From positions 1 through 16,787 of the forward strand of contig JBBDIM010000155.1 of NCBI GenBank assembly GCA_040880405.1: a stretch of DNA of 16,787 nt, given 5' to 3'. This document shows positions 6,721 to 14,162 of this stretch, piece by piece. Under the pieces are notes generated by a model. That model was not told the DNA's origin. It worked only from the letters and a program-made list of their open reading frames with translations, and made no database searches. Made by a program: the position numbers and the translations under genes. Numbering within the stretch: position 1 is the first letter of the stretch; every line of letters begins with the position of its first letter. Source of the DNA: JBBDIM01 sp040880405 (lineage in GTDB: Bacteria > Planctomycetota > Planctomycetia > Pirellulales > Pirellulaceae).

Positions 6721-8226
6721 CTATTCCAGTAAGTGACCCAATAAATAGACGGTGAGGGTGACCAGGACGCTTGAGATTAGATTCAGGACAATCCCCGCCT
6801 TGATCATTTGCTGGATGGGCACCCGGCCGGAACTGTAGATGATGGCGTTGGGCGGGGTCGCAACTGGCATCATGAAGGCGCAGCTCGCCGCTAAAGTGCT
6901 GGGCAACAGCAGCGTTAAGGGAGAAACGCCTAATTCCTGAGCGGCGCTTCCCAGCACGGGGTTCATCATTTGCACGCTGGCCAGGTTCGAGGTGAACTCG
7001 GTCAGCCAGATCATGGTGGTGGCGGTGATCGCTGTCATTCCCAATTCGGATGAACCTCCCAGAGCGGCCGCAGTCGCGGCTCCTAGGTACTTGTCTAGCC
7101 CTGTTGTCTGGACACCGTTGGCCAAGGCGACTCCGCCACCGAACAGCAACAACACCCCCCAAGGCAGCCGGGCTGTCGATTTCCATACCAGCAGCGGTCC
7201 CGTCTCTTGGCCACCGCGCGGGATAGCGAAGCACAGAACCGCCATCAGCATCGCGACGGTCGAATCATCTACTAGTGAATCGCCGGACGAATCGATGAAC
7301 CAAGCTCCCCAGCCGTAACCTTCCAGCGGTTCTCGAGTAATCCAGAGCACCGCGGTCGCGAGAAATACCCCCGCTACCCGCCATTCGGCGGCCCGCATCG
7401 CCCCGAGCTTAGCGAGTTCTTCGCGGATAATCTGATTGCCCCCTAATGAGACATTGCGGCCGATGGGAAATAGCCCGTAGATAAGCACCAGCCAGCAAAT
7501 CCCCAGGAAAACCGCCGAAAACGGCAGGGCCATCAGCATCCAGCCGAGAAATGAGATAGGAGGCAATTCAGTATAGGTCTCGTGATAAAAACCACTGAAG
7601 GCAATGTTCGGTGGTGTCCCGATCAAGGTCGCCACACCGCCGATACTCGCGGCATAGGCGATGCCCAGCATGAGCGCGACGCCCAGGTTCGCGCGGCGCT
7701 GCGGGTCTTCCACGCGGAGATCGGCCTGTGAGAGCACGCTGGCCGCGATCGGCAACATCAGAAGCGTCGTGGCGGAGTTCGAGATCCACATGGAAAGCGC
7801 CGCGGTGGCCACCATAAAACCGAGCACCAACCGCTGCGGGCTATCTCCTAGCAGGGCGACAATCGAGAGGGCCAGTCGCCGATGCAGGCCGGTCTCCTCA
7901 ATCGCCAAGGCGACCAAAAAGCCGCCCAGAAACAGAAAAATGAAGCTGTTCCCGTAGTGAACCGCCACGCTTTTAGCAGACTGAAGCCCGAGCAGAGGAA
8001 ATAGCGCCAGTGGTAATAAGGCGGTCGCGGCCAAAGGGATCGCTTCGGTGAACCACCAGATCGCAATCCACGCGGCCACACCCGCGATCAGGTTGAGCTC
8101 AGGCTGGCCGTCCGATAGCAGCCAGCCCAACCTGGGGCCGATCCAAAATAGAATAGCAACCAGCGGCCCTAGCCATCGTCCGACGTTGGCGGGAGAGTTC
8201 CATTTTACCTTGCTAACTTCGTTCAA
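6721..8226 (-). CDS. DASS/SLC13 family sodium:anion symporter
   Basis: Encodes 501 residues with many membrane helices. WWFTEAIPLAATALLPL (57-73), MWISNSATTLLMLPI (146-160), GTPPN (203-207), TEFTSNLAS (409-417) and SCAFMMPVATPPNAII (448-463) together match the divalent anion:Na+ symporter family (dicarboxylates or sulfate). The last segment fits the family signature around ATPPN. The first sodium/substrate motif reads SNSATT; the second is SNL where many members have SNT, so substrate or ion coupling may differ. The start is TTG: no in-frame ATG exists before residue 138, and the TTG overlaps the TGA of the preceding gene as TTGA, with no strong Shine-Dalgarno, implying translational coupling. 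The gene is co-transcribed with the TPR/lectin-like gene. The transported anion cannot be told from sequence. Confidence 0.92.
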   Translation of the reverse strand: MNEVSKVKWNSPANVGRWLGPLVAILFWIGPRLGWLLSDGQPELNLIAGVAAWIAIWWFTEAIPLAATALLPLALFPLLGLQSAKSVAVHYGNSFIFLFLGGFLVALAIEETGLHRRLALSIVALLGDSPQRLVLGFMVATAALSMWISNSATTLLMLPIAASVLSQADLRVEDPQRRANLGVALMLGIAYAASIGGVATLIGTPPNIAFSGFYHETYTELPPISFLGWMLMALPFSAVFLGICWLVLIYGLFPIGRNVSLGGNQIIREELAKLGAMRAAEWRVAGVFLATAVLWITREPLEGYGWGAWFIDSSGDSLVDDSTVAMLMAVLCFAIPRGGQETGPLLVWKSTARLPWGVLLLFGGGVALANGVQTTGLDKYLGAATAAALGGSSELGMTAITATTMIWLTEFTSNLASVQMMNPVLGSAAQELGVSPLTLLLPSTLAASCAFMMPVATPPNAIIYSSGRVPIQQMIKAGIVLNLISSVLVTLTVYLLGHLLE

Positions 8227-8903
8227 CGCCGACCCGCTCGGACAATGGGATCCTTAAAGTTTCCGCTCACTTCGACATCCATGGTACCACGGCAGCCCTC
8301 GTTGTTCGTGGCGTGCATCTTTAGGAAAAGACGACCACCCTCCGGGGCTGACATTTCGCTTGATTTGCCGATGGCAAACGGCTTGGCATTCGGGCCAGGC
8401 ATGGGCGTGTCAACAATTACGCCAATCAGTGATCCCAATTGAAATTCCTGCATCTCGCGTGGTATTTCAAAACCATCCCCGTCCGATTCGTACGCGAACA
8501 GCCACTTTCCCTCGGTCTTAAAATTCACCGGCGAACCCGATTCCAACATAATGCCGGTGTCTTGCCAGCCCTCCTCCGCCTTAACGGTAACTTCCGCCTT
8601 GTTGATTGATCCCAGTGCGTCATGTATGAGTTTCAATTTATCCGAGGCGGGGCGGTAACTGGGGACCAGCTTCAAGATTTCTTCAAACACCACCCGCGAC
8701 TTTTCCCAATCCTTTTTCCTGGCGTACTCATCGCCAAGGGACTCCGCTTTGGTGATGAAGTCGCGATGGATGCTTAGGAGACGCGGATCGCCAGGCATGG
8801 CGGATTGTTCGTTTTGCCGATTCGCGGCTCCGCGACGCTGAGCGTAGAGGGTATCCGGGACCATAAACGGCAAGGTGACGATCATTAGCAACAATGTACG
8901 CAT
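8223..8903 (-). CDS. Secreted TPR plus LecA-like domain protein
   Basis: Encodes 226 residues from the ATG at 8903. The N-terminus MRTLLLMIVTLPFMVPDTLYA is a signal peptide with probable cleavage after Ala21. Residues 47-82 form a TPR-like helical pair (SLGDEYARKKDWEKSRVVFE). Residues 103-215 resemble the fold of PA-IL/LecA-like galactose-binding lectins: a short strand, GSPVNFKTEGKW, a DG loop, LGSLIGVIV, KPFAIGKS, APEGGRLFLKM and NNEGCRGTMDVEV. Sugar-binding or calcium residues cannot be assigned with confidence. The frame stays open upstream to 9341, but that extension lacks protein character and overlaps the HEAT gene; ATG 8903 has GGAG (8912-8915) and a signal peptide, so it was chosen. 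It ends inside the start codon of the DASS transporter gene, pointing to coordinated production. The function is inferred as periplasmic binding or a transporter accessory. Confidence 0.8.
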   Translation of the reverse strand: MRTLLLMIVTLPFMVPDTLYAQRRGAANRQNEQSAMPGDPRLLSIHRDFITKAESLGDEYARKKDWEKSRVVFEEILKLVPSYRPASDKLKLIHDALGSINKAEVTVKAEEGWQDTGIMLESGSPVNFKTEGKWLFAYESDGDGFEIPREMQEFQLGSLIGVIVDTPMPGPNAKPFAIGKSSEMSAPEGGRLFLKMHATNNEGCRGTMDVEVSGNFKDPIVRAGRR

Positions 8904-8920
8904 CAGATAAGCTCCAAGGC
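8904..8920 (-). promoter_or_regulatory. Ribosome binding site that sets the start of the lectin-like gene
   Basis: On the - strand, TTGGAGC lies about eight bases before the ATG at 8903 (GGAG core at + strand 8912-8915). Together with the signal peptide directly after this ATG, it argues against the longer open frame that begins far upstream. Confidence 0.6.
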
Positions 8921-9020
8921 GGGGCAGTGGGAAGCCAGCAAGCAAGTTGAACCGTGCGAAATCTCGATTGAGGTGGAAGGATGTCGACCAACGCATTTCG
9001 GACTCTGTCTCGCTACGCTC

Positions 9021-9049
9021 ATTAAAGTTGTCGATGGCACCCGTGACAA
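9021..9049 (-). promoter_or_regulatory. Candidate sigma70 promoter for the lectin-like/DASS operon
   Basis: On the - strand, TTGTCA (9049-9044) is followed after exactly 17 bases by TTTAAT (9026-9021). These match the -35 and -10 consensus at five of six positions each. Initiation would fall near 9014, giving a leader of about 110 bases before the ATG at 8903. It lies downstream of the HEAT gene stop, so the two-gene unit may be transcribed independently of it. Confidence 0.5.
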
Positions 9050-9138
9050 GCGATTGACGAAAAAATTGGTTTGACTTAGCAACATTCCACTGGACTGATA
9101 GCGGGCGAAGCACCGATCTCGGCGATTTCAGCCTTGAC

Positions 9139-9630
9139 TCAATCAAACAATTGACGCCGTACTTGCTCGGCGACGCGGGCGGAACGTGGATTTCTCTGGT
9201 GGATTGGGTCCTCGATCGCGGTTCGCACGAGTTCGGAGCGATCTCCGATTTTCCCCAAGGCCCATAAGGCCCTTTGGCGAACATTTGCCGATTCATGGTC
9301 TGTGGCGAGTTGGGCGAGTTGCGGCACCACCGGTTGGGCATCGTTTTCTAATCGTCCGAGCAGCGTCGCGGCCCAATAGACCACGTCGTCTTGCCGATCG
9401 GTCAGCAGTTCGACCAAAGCGTCCCGTTCCTCGACCGGCGGTCGGCCGCAGTCTTCCAGGGCGGACGTAGCCCATTGGCCCACTTGCTCCTCTTCGTCGA
9501 CGACGGCCCGGCAGAGGGGAATGATCGCCGAGGAGACCATTTCAGGATGCTTGCCGAGGTATTCCGCCGCTTCAATTCGGAGCGGGACTTCCGGGCTCAT
9601 TAACTGGGTGATTGCTTGTGATGCGTCCAT
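9139..9630 (-). CDS. HEAT-repeat protein
   Basis: Encodes 163 residues, cytosolic by the absence of a signal or membrane segment. It consists of HEAT/PBS-lyase-like helical repeats at about 1-28, 30-60, 67-95 (DALVELLTDRQDDVVYWAAT) and 101-130 (QLATDHESANVRQRALWALG). Each carries the typical D/N-xx-V-R-xx-A-x-x-A-L pattern. Such small HEAT proteins bind partner proteins, or tetrapyrrole-carrying proteins in the phycobilin lyases, but none of those partners is visible, so no specific role is given. There is no strong Shine-Dalgarno before the ATG at 9630. It follows the spermidine-synthase-like gene by 105 bases on the same strand and may be co-transcribed with it. Confidence 0.8.
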   Translation of the reverse strand: MDASQAITQLMSPEVPLRIEAAEYLGKHPEMVSSAIIPLCRAVVDEEEQVGQWATSALEDCGRPPVEERDALVELLTDRQDDVVYWAATLLGRLENDAQPVVPQLAQLATDHESANVRQRALWALGKIGDRSELVRTAIEDPIHQRNPRSARVAEQVRRQLFD

Positions 9631-9735
9631 TGTGTTGTCTTTTTCTGTTTTTGATTCGTCGGCTACCAGCCAGACTGACCTGTCCCATCATCCATCGGTT
9701 TTGGTGCCTTTGCCAAGACCACTTTGGGAGCGTCC

Positions 9736-11817
9736 TTACTTCAAGACCTCCAGCAAATTGCTGAAATGGTCGGTCCAGATCTGGTGTTGGGCGAAGCGTG
9801 GCTGGTCCTGGTGGCTGGCCGCGAGGATGACTTCATCTTCGAATAGTTTGGAGTCGTCGCTGGCCAAGACCCACTGTGAACCGGTTTCGTATCGTGCGGC
9901 GTTGGGGTTGGTGGTAATGTATGCGGTTCGCAGCGACAAGGCGTCGCAGGCCGAGAAGACGACCGGTCGGAGGTCAATATGTTTGTTGCTGATGTGAATG
10001 GCTAAAACCCCACCGTCCGTCAGGTGACGGCGATATAGCTCAAAAGCTTCTTTGGTCAATAAATGGGTCGGGACCGCGTCACCGCTGAAGGCATCGAGGA
10101 CCAGAATGTCGAATTTCTGGTCCACCTCGCGCTCCAGCGAAAGGCGGGCGTCCCCCAGAACAATCTCGCATTCAGCCGGGGTGTCGGCCAGATAGGTAAA
10201 GTGCTTATCGGCCAATTCAATGACGTCACGGTTGATTTCGTAGAACCGCAGGCGATCTCCCGGTTGGCCGTAGGTCGCCAAGGTGCCGACGCCCAGCCCT
10301 ACCACGCCGATGTGGCGGTTGTGGGCCTTGGGAAATCGTCGGATCGCCAGACCGGCACCTGTATCCGGGGCATAGTAGGAGGTCGCGACGGCGCGATGGG
10401 CGGGATCTTCAAACTGAAATCCGTGTACGATTCGACCATGATACATCGTCCGGACCGACTGCCGGTTCGGCTCGATCAACTGACCAATGTTTAGCACGCC
10501 GTAGAAGTTGCGGCGCGACTCGATGTAATCACTCCGAAACGACTTCATCTGCCCAAAGACCACCAGCAGCAGCGAACCTAAAAGGATCCACACCACCTTG
10601 GGTGGACCCAGTTTCCAGGCCGCTTCATTGTGCTTGAACAGGACGACCATCGCCAAGCCAAACGAGGCCAAGAGGGCGAGTGGCATCTCATGGTATTGAC
10701 TGAAAATCAACGGGCAAACCAGCGAAACCGTCAGCCCGCCCAGGGCCCCGCCGGCTGAGATCATGAGATAAAACAGGGTCAGATGCCGGTTGTCCGGTCG
10801 AAGCCGAACCAGTTCGCCATGGCACAGCATGCAAATGAAGAACAGCGCCCCAAAGTAAATCGCAACCAGCCAAGAGATCGAGAGCATTCCGCCGACGATC
10901 GCCTGAAGACTGAGAACTACCAAGCAAGCCACGGCTGACCATCCAATCCAGTCTCGCCGATACCAGGAATCGCTCTCGAAGCAGAGGATAAACGTCAACA
11001 GATACAAGCTGAGCGGAACGACCCACAGGAAGGGAACTACCGCCATGTCCTGGCAAACATGATTGGTGGTCGCCAAAAGTGTAATACAGGCCAAGGCGGG
11101 CAGCAGCAACCAGCGCGCCATTTGTCCCCAGGAGACGCGATGCGGTGAGCCGTGGTGAACATTGTCCGCCGGGGGGTGATGATCGGACGTCGTCTTTTCC
11201 GGTGCGAGTGGCACTCGGGCGATGAGGACACCCGTCAGTAGCAGGATCAAACTGAACACGAGAAATCCGGCCGACCAGAGGGTCGATTGCGATGGCAGGG
11301 TGAGGATCGGTTCCACCACGAATGGATAGGTGAGCAGCGCCGCGAGCGATCCGATGTTGGAAAGGGCATATAAGCGATAGGGAGATTTGCCAGGCAAACT
11401 CGCGGCGTACCAAGCTTGTAGCAGCGGACCGTTCGCCGAAAGCAAAAAGTAAGGCAGCCCCAAATGGGCCACTAAAATCAACAAAATGTACGCTACGGGA
11501 TGATCCTCCGGCGCTGGCTTCCAGTCGTCACTCGGAGCGATTGGCAATGAAACGATGGCCAGGAGCGTCAAGGTGACGTGAATCGCGACCTGGGTCCGGG
11601 TCGAGAAATACCGCGATAAGAGGTGAGCGTAGACATATCCGGCAAACAGGGTGATTTGAAAAAACAGCATGCAGGTGGTCCAGACGGTGGGACTTCCGCC
11701 AAACCAAGGAAGAATCGCCTTGCTGATCAGGGGCTGAACCTGAAACAACATAAATGCGCTCAGCAGCACGGCGGTTGCGATCGCCGTTGTCAGCCCGATG
11801 GATAAATGCTTGCTCAT
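9736..11817 (-). CDS. Polytopic membrane protein fused to a spermidine-synthase-like domain
   Basis: Encodes 693 residues from the ATG at 11817. The first part (to about residue 420) has roughly ten or more hydrophobic helices, beginning with AFMLFQVQPLISKAILPWFG and VWTTCMLFFQ, typical of the fused membrane/spermidine-synthase-like family. The C-terminal part is a Rossmann methyltransferase-type domain: GVVGLGVGTLATYG (504-517) as the nucleoside-binding loop, FYEI with Glu527 as the acidic ribose contact, VLGDARL (553-559) and LDAFSGDAVPTHLL (574-587). The usual aminopropyltransferase DxTDP segment is replaced by DAFSGD, so polyamine synthesis is doubtful and the substrate is unknown. The frame extends to a TTG at 11859, but the ATG directly before a membrane helix is the better start. 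It heads the - strand run that continues with the HEAT gene. Confidence 0.88.
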   Translation of the reverse strand: MSKHLSIGLTTAIATAVLLSAFMLFQVQPLISKAILPWFGGSPTVWTTCMLFFQITLFAGYVYAHLLSRYFSTRTQVAIHVTLTLLAIVSLPIAPSDDWKPAPEDHPVAYILLILVAHLGLPYFLLSANGPLLQAWYAASLPGKSPYRLYALSNIGSLAALLTYPFVVEPILTLPSQSTLWSAGFLVFSLILLLTGVLIARVPLAPEKTTSDHHPPADNVHHGSPHRVSWGQMARWLLLPALACITLLATTNHVCQDMAVVPFLWVVPLSLYLLTFILCFESDSWYRRDWIGWSAVACLVVLSLQAIVGGMLSISWLVAIYFGALFFICMLCHGELVRLRPDNRHLTLFYLMISAGGALGGLTVSLVCPLIFSQYHEMPLALLASFGLAMVVLFKHNEAAWKLGPPKVVWILLGSLLLVVFGQMKSFRSDYIESRRNFYGVLNIGQLIEPNRQSVRTMYHGRIVHGFQFEDPAHRAVATSYYAPDTGAGLAIRRFPKAHNRHIGVVGLGVGTLATYGQPGDRLRFYEINRDVIELADKHFTYLADTPAECEIVLGDARLSLEREVDQKFDILVLDAFSGDAVPTHLLTKEAFELYRRHLTDGGVLAIHISNKHIDLRPVVFSACDALSLRTAYITTNPNAARYETGSQWVLASDDSKLFEDEVILAASHQDQPRFAQHQIWTDHFSNLLEVLK

Positions 11818-12209
11818 TTCGCAGCCGGTAATCGTTACTGGGCAAGGGAAATCGACCAATTCTCGAATCGGTCCTCAAAGGCAAGCCTAGCACGAGTTTC
11901 GGGGTGTTTTGGGCCTTCGGTTCGGGCCAGTTGAGAAGGCTAGGAAAGGAAGTGATTCCCCGCCAAACAACCGGTCGATAATGGCTTCTCCGCCTTTGCG
12001 AGGGCATTTCGCAAAGCAATTATTCCGGATATTTGTGTTTTTCTTTCGGCAATCATTGTCCCGGTTGTAGGAATTAAGGTTCCCGCCAACGGAATGCCGA
12101 CATTAGAATGATGTCTATCGGCCTATTGAAAATTTCAACAGGCCGATTGTTCCTTGTCTTCATGCCGCCTCACGTGCCTCATCACGGGTGACACCTCATC
12201 AGGGGCGTC
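11818..12209. other. Divergent intergenic region with hairpin and possible short leader ORF
   Basis: This 392-base gap lies between the spermidine-synthase-like gene (-) and the NTF2-like gene (+). No clear -35/-10 pair was found. It contains a near-perfect hairpin (12117-12147), listed separately, and a 27-codon open frame from ATG 12108 to TGA 12189-12191 that includes the hairpin and ends 18 bases before the next start. That frame lacks a good ribosome site and is not called as a gene. Confidence 0.5.
12117..12147 (+). terminator. Leader hairpin upstream of the NTF2-like gene (possible attenuator)
   Basis: ATCGGCCTATTGAAA pairs with TTTCAACAGGCCGAT around a one-base loop with a single A-C mismatch. 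On the + strand it is followed by a moderately T-rich stretch (TGTTCCTTGTCTT), so it could act as a weak terminator or attenuator in the leader of the downstream gene. No + strand gene ends just before it. Confidence 0.4.
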
Positions 12210-12680
12210 ATGGAAATTACCTCTCGTAAACTCGGTAGGGAGATTGCCGTGTATGCGTCTGCTTCGATTGAAGCGGAGGTGATGGGCGTGCTGCGCCACT
12301 TCGCCGACGCTTATTCCAATCGTGACAAAGAGAGGCTGCTGGAACTGTTTTTACCGGATCGGGATGTCCTTTTCCTCGGGAGTGGCCAAGACGAACGGTG
12401 TGTTGGCCCGATGGCTATTTGGAATCAGATTCGGCGGGAATGGGATCAGATCGAGACCTCCCGGCTTCGTTTTGGATGGCGTAGTGTCTCGTTGATGGGC
12501 CAGGTTGCCTGGCTCGCCACCGATTGCTATGCCTACATTGAGTCGGGATATCGAAAGGCCGAACTGCCCCTGCGGATTTCCGCGGTCATGCTAGAGCATG
12601 AGGGGCAGTGGAAAATCGCTCAGTTGCATTACTCTTCACCGGTGCAGCCGGAGGAAGAAGTGGATACTTGCCTGGAGTAA
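12210..12680 (+). CDS. NTF2-like (SnoaL-type) superfamily protein
   Basis: Encodes 156 residues with no signal or membrane segment. The pattern VLRHFADAYSNRDKERLLEL (27-46), followed by DVLFLGSGQDE, an aromatic-rich region, VAWLATDCYAYI and a closing LEHEGQWKIAQLHYS strand, fits the cone-shaped alpha+beta fold of NTF2-like/SnoaL_3 proteins. Members bind or isomerise small hydrophobic ligands or act as small adaptor domains; the active-site residues vary, so no reaction is assigned. The start at 12210 has AGGGG (12201-12205) four bases before it; ATG at codon 25 is possible but would cut into the first helix. A strong terminator follows, so it is probably transcribed alone. Confidence 0.82.
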   Translation: MEITSRKLGREIAVYASASIEAEVMGVLRHFADAYSNRDKERLLELFLPDRDVLFLGSGQDERCVGPMAIWNQIRREWDQIETSRLRFGWRSVSLMGQVAWLATDCYAYIESGYRKAELPLRISAVMLEHEGQWKIAQLHYSSPVQPEEEVDTCLE

Positions 12681-12743
12681 ATTGATACTCCAGTCGGAAT
12701 CTTACTGGTTGTTTCTACTCCACTTGAAACGACTGAGCTCATG

Positions 12744-12785
12744 AAAAGCCCTCGGAATCCTGATTGGGACCGAGGGCTTTTTCCT
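12744..12785 (+). terminator. Strong intrinsic terminator
   Basis: AAAAGCCCTCGG (12744-12755) and CCGAGGGCTTTT (12770-12781) form a 12-bp stem with a 14-base loop, followed by TTCCTTTTC. It ends the NTF2-like transcript. The A-run on the left side would give a U-run on the opposite strand, so it may work in both directions. Confidence 0.88.
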
Positions 12786-12937
12786 TTTCGGGGCCCATCC
12801 GCATAGAATTTCACATGGCCGGCATCCCAACTCTACCCTCATTCTGTTTAAAATAGGGACGTTTGAGGCGGGCGCGGCCTGTTACCCGTAAAGCTTCCCC
12901 GCTTGATCGCGTGCTCTTTTTCAGTTTCGGGACTTTG

Positions 12938-13318
12938 ATGATTCGTACCCTGCTCAAGTCGAAAATCCATCGCGCCACCGTCACTCAGGCGGATCTTGAT
13001 TATGTTGGAAGCATCACGCTTGATCGCGACTTGATGGAACTGGCCGATATCCTCCCGCACGAGCAGGTCGATGTCCTGAACATCACCAATGGGAATCGCC
13101 TCACCACGTACGCCATTCCAGGCCCCGCCGGCAGCGGTGTCGTGGGCATCAATGGCGCGGCGGCTCATTTGGTCAATCCGGGCGATTTGGTCATCGTGGT
13201 GACCTACGCCCAGTACGACGCGGCGGAGATTCGCCAGCACGAGCCGAAAGTCCTGATTGTGGACGAAAATAACCGAGTGATTCCGCAGGCTAATCCTGCC
13301 TCGCAGCCCTGTGGCTAG
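12938..13318 (+). CDS. panD: Aspartate 1-decarboxylase proenzyme
   Basis: Encodes 126 residues, the same length as the E. coli enzyme. PanD decarboxylates L-aspartate to beta-alanine for pantothenate and CoA synthesis in the cytosol. It is made as a proenzyme that cuts itself between Gly24 and Ser25, turning Ser25 into the pyruvoyl cofactor; here the segment is DYVGSITLD with Gly24-Ser25 in exactly that place. KIHRATVTQADLDY at 9-22, NGNRLTTYAIPG and GINGAAAHLVNPGDLVIV are conserved family segments. The frame is open further upstream to a TTG at 12863, but ATG 12938 gives the family's normal N-terminus (MIRTLLKSKIHRA). The Shine-Dalgarno is weak. No pantothenate partner genes are nearby. A TAAAAT box (12849-12854) about 85 bases upstream could be the -10 of its promoter. 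Confidence 0.96.
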   Translation: MIRTLLKSKIHRATVTQADLDYVGSITLDRDLMELADILPHEQVDVLNITNGNRLTTYAIPGPAGSGVVGINGAAAHLVNPGDLVIVVTYAQYDAAEIRQHEPKVLIVDENNRVIPQANPASQPCG

Positions 13319-13772
13319 ATTTACCATCTTCGGGGTATTTGCCGGATCGCCTTGCGGCGGTCGCGAGTATTTTCCGCAAGTCGTTATCCCTCGTTCGAAT
13401 TTGCTTCGCCCCCACCACATAGGTGGCCGAGGATTCTTGAATACCCCAAGCTGGGAGGTAAGAGATCCCTGCGGTCCGATCAATTTCGGAAAAATCTTGG
13501 GGGGCTGGATTCGGATTACGACCGACCATTGGCGGCAGCGTTACTGTCACCGCTGGCGAATCGGGGCAGCGAATCCGGCTCCTTTTTCTTCCCATCTTTC
13601 CCAGCCTTAGGCTCCGGGGAAAATCTTGGCCTCGCAGCGCGAAATTTCTCTGCCCTGGACCGAACGTGTCGGGCGAACCGCGATATCTACTTCTGCTCAG
13701 GCAACGGAAATCAAAACGCCGCCCAGGCACAACTCTCGAACAAAAATCACACTCGTTACGAAGGATACCATC
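13319..13772. other. 454-base gap without a supported gene
   Basis: The stretch between panD and the 106-residue orphan contains no supported gene. Frames that remain open here belong to shadows or to an upstream extension of the next gene that starts at a TTG without a ribosome site. A weak stem (GATCGCC/GGCGGTC near 13350-13367) follows panD but has no T-tract. The promoter of the next gene is presumably here; no consensus boxes were found. Confidence 0.5.
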
Positions 13773-14093
13773 ATGGCAAAATACTACGTTCAATCCGGTA
13801 CTGTGAATTTGGTTGTCGACGCCGCCGACGAGCAGCGAGCCGCCCTCTGGTCGGTCCATCGCACCATGGAGCCGGTCATGCCCTCGGAGGATCAATGTGC
13901 CCAGGACGACGACGTCAACTGGCACGAAGTCGAGGCAGTCGGCGGGATGGTCTTGGGCGATACGATCCGGCTCAGCGAGCGGGGTTTCAATGCCGAGGAC
14001 GCCACCGAACTCGATACCTGGCAAGTCGTGGCCGAATGGAGCCAACTGATGAACGCTCTCTCGCGGATGCAGCGAGACATGGAGGCAGCGTAA
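13773..14093 (+). CDS. Small conserved-type hypothetical protein, 106 residues
   Basis: The protein is not recognised by any named domain. It begins MAKYYVQSGTVNLVVD and continues with an alanine-rich helix (DAADEQRAALWSVHRTM), an acidic middle with a cysteine (Cys42), the segment NWHEVEAVGGMVLGDTIRLS, and a C-terminal amphipathic helix (VVAEWSQLMNALSRMQRDM). It has no signal peptide or membrane helix and is acidic overall. A good AAGGA site (13760-13764) lies eight bases before the ATG, which fixes the start; the longer open frame from 13626 begins at TTG and has no ribosome site. The N-terminal phrase seems familiar from small uncharacterised planctomycete proteins, but this is recollection, not a search. 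It stands alone between panD and a repeat cluster; the function is unknown. Confidence 0.78.
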   Translation: MAKYYVQSGTVNLVVDAADEQRAALWSVHRTMEPVMPSEDQCAQDDDVNWHEVEAVGGMVLGDTIRLSERGFNAEDATELDTWQVVAEWSQLMNALSRMQRDMEAA

Positions 14094-14103
14094 ACACCCC
14101 GTC

Positions 14104-14141
14104 GTAGCCACGCTCACGTAGAGCGTGGGAGAAGTGGCTAC
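14104..14141. repeat. Compound palindromic repeat after the orphan gene
   Basis: GTAGCCAC (14104-14111) pairs with GTGGCTAC (14134-14141), and an alternative inner stem CCACGCTC/GAGCGTGG (14108-14115 with 14121-14128, 5-base loop) shares bases with it, so the two folds exclude each other. It begins 10 bases after the stop of the 106-residue gene and may serve as its 3' end. Confidence 0.65.
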
Positions 14142-14162
14142 CTGGATTCGCTCGCGTAAGCG

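Noticed and set aside
8904..9341. N-terminal extension of the lectin-like gene by 146 codons
   Set aside because: The frame is open, but it overlaps the HEAT gene, has no domain or membrane character, and the internal ATG at 8903 has a ribosome site and starts a signal peptide.
11818..11859. TTG start 14 codons before the spermidine-synthase-like gene's ATG
   Set aside because: The extra residues precede a typical first membrane helix and have no better ribosome site than the ATG at 11817.
12863..12937. Upstream extension of panD from a TTG
   Set aside because: It would add 25 residues before the conserved MIRTLLKSKIHRA start and shift the Gly24-Ser25 cleavage site away from the family position.
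13385..13440. tRNA-like stretch GTTCGAAT ... CACCA
   Set aside because: It has a T-loop-like octamer and a nearby CCACCA, but the five bases on each side of the loop do not pair and no acceptor or anticodon stem fits.
13620..13629. Direct repeat AAAATCTTGG (also at 13491-13500)
   Set aside because: It is only 10 bases long with no related flanks; expected by chance in a gap of this length.
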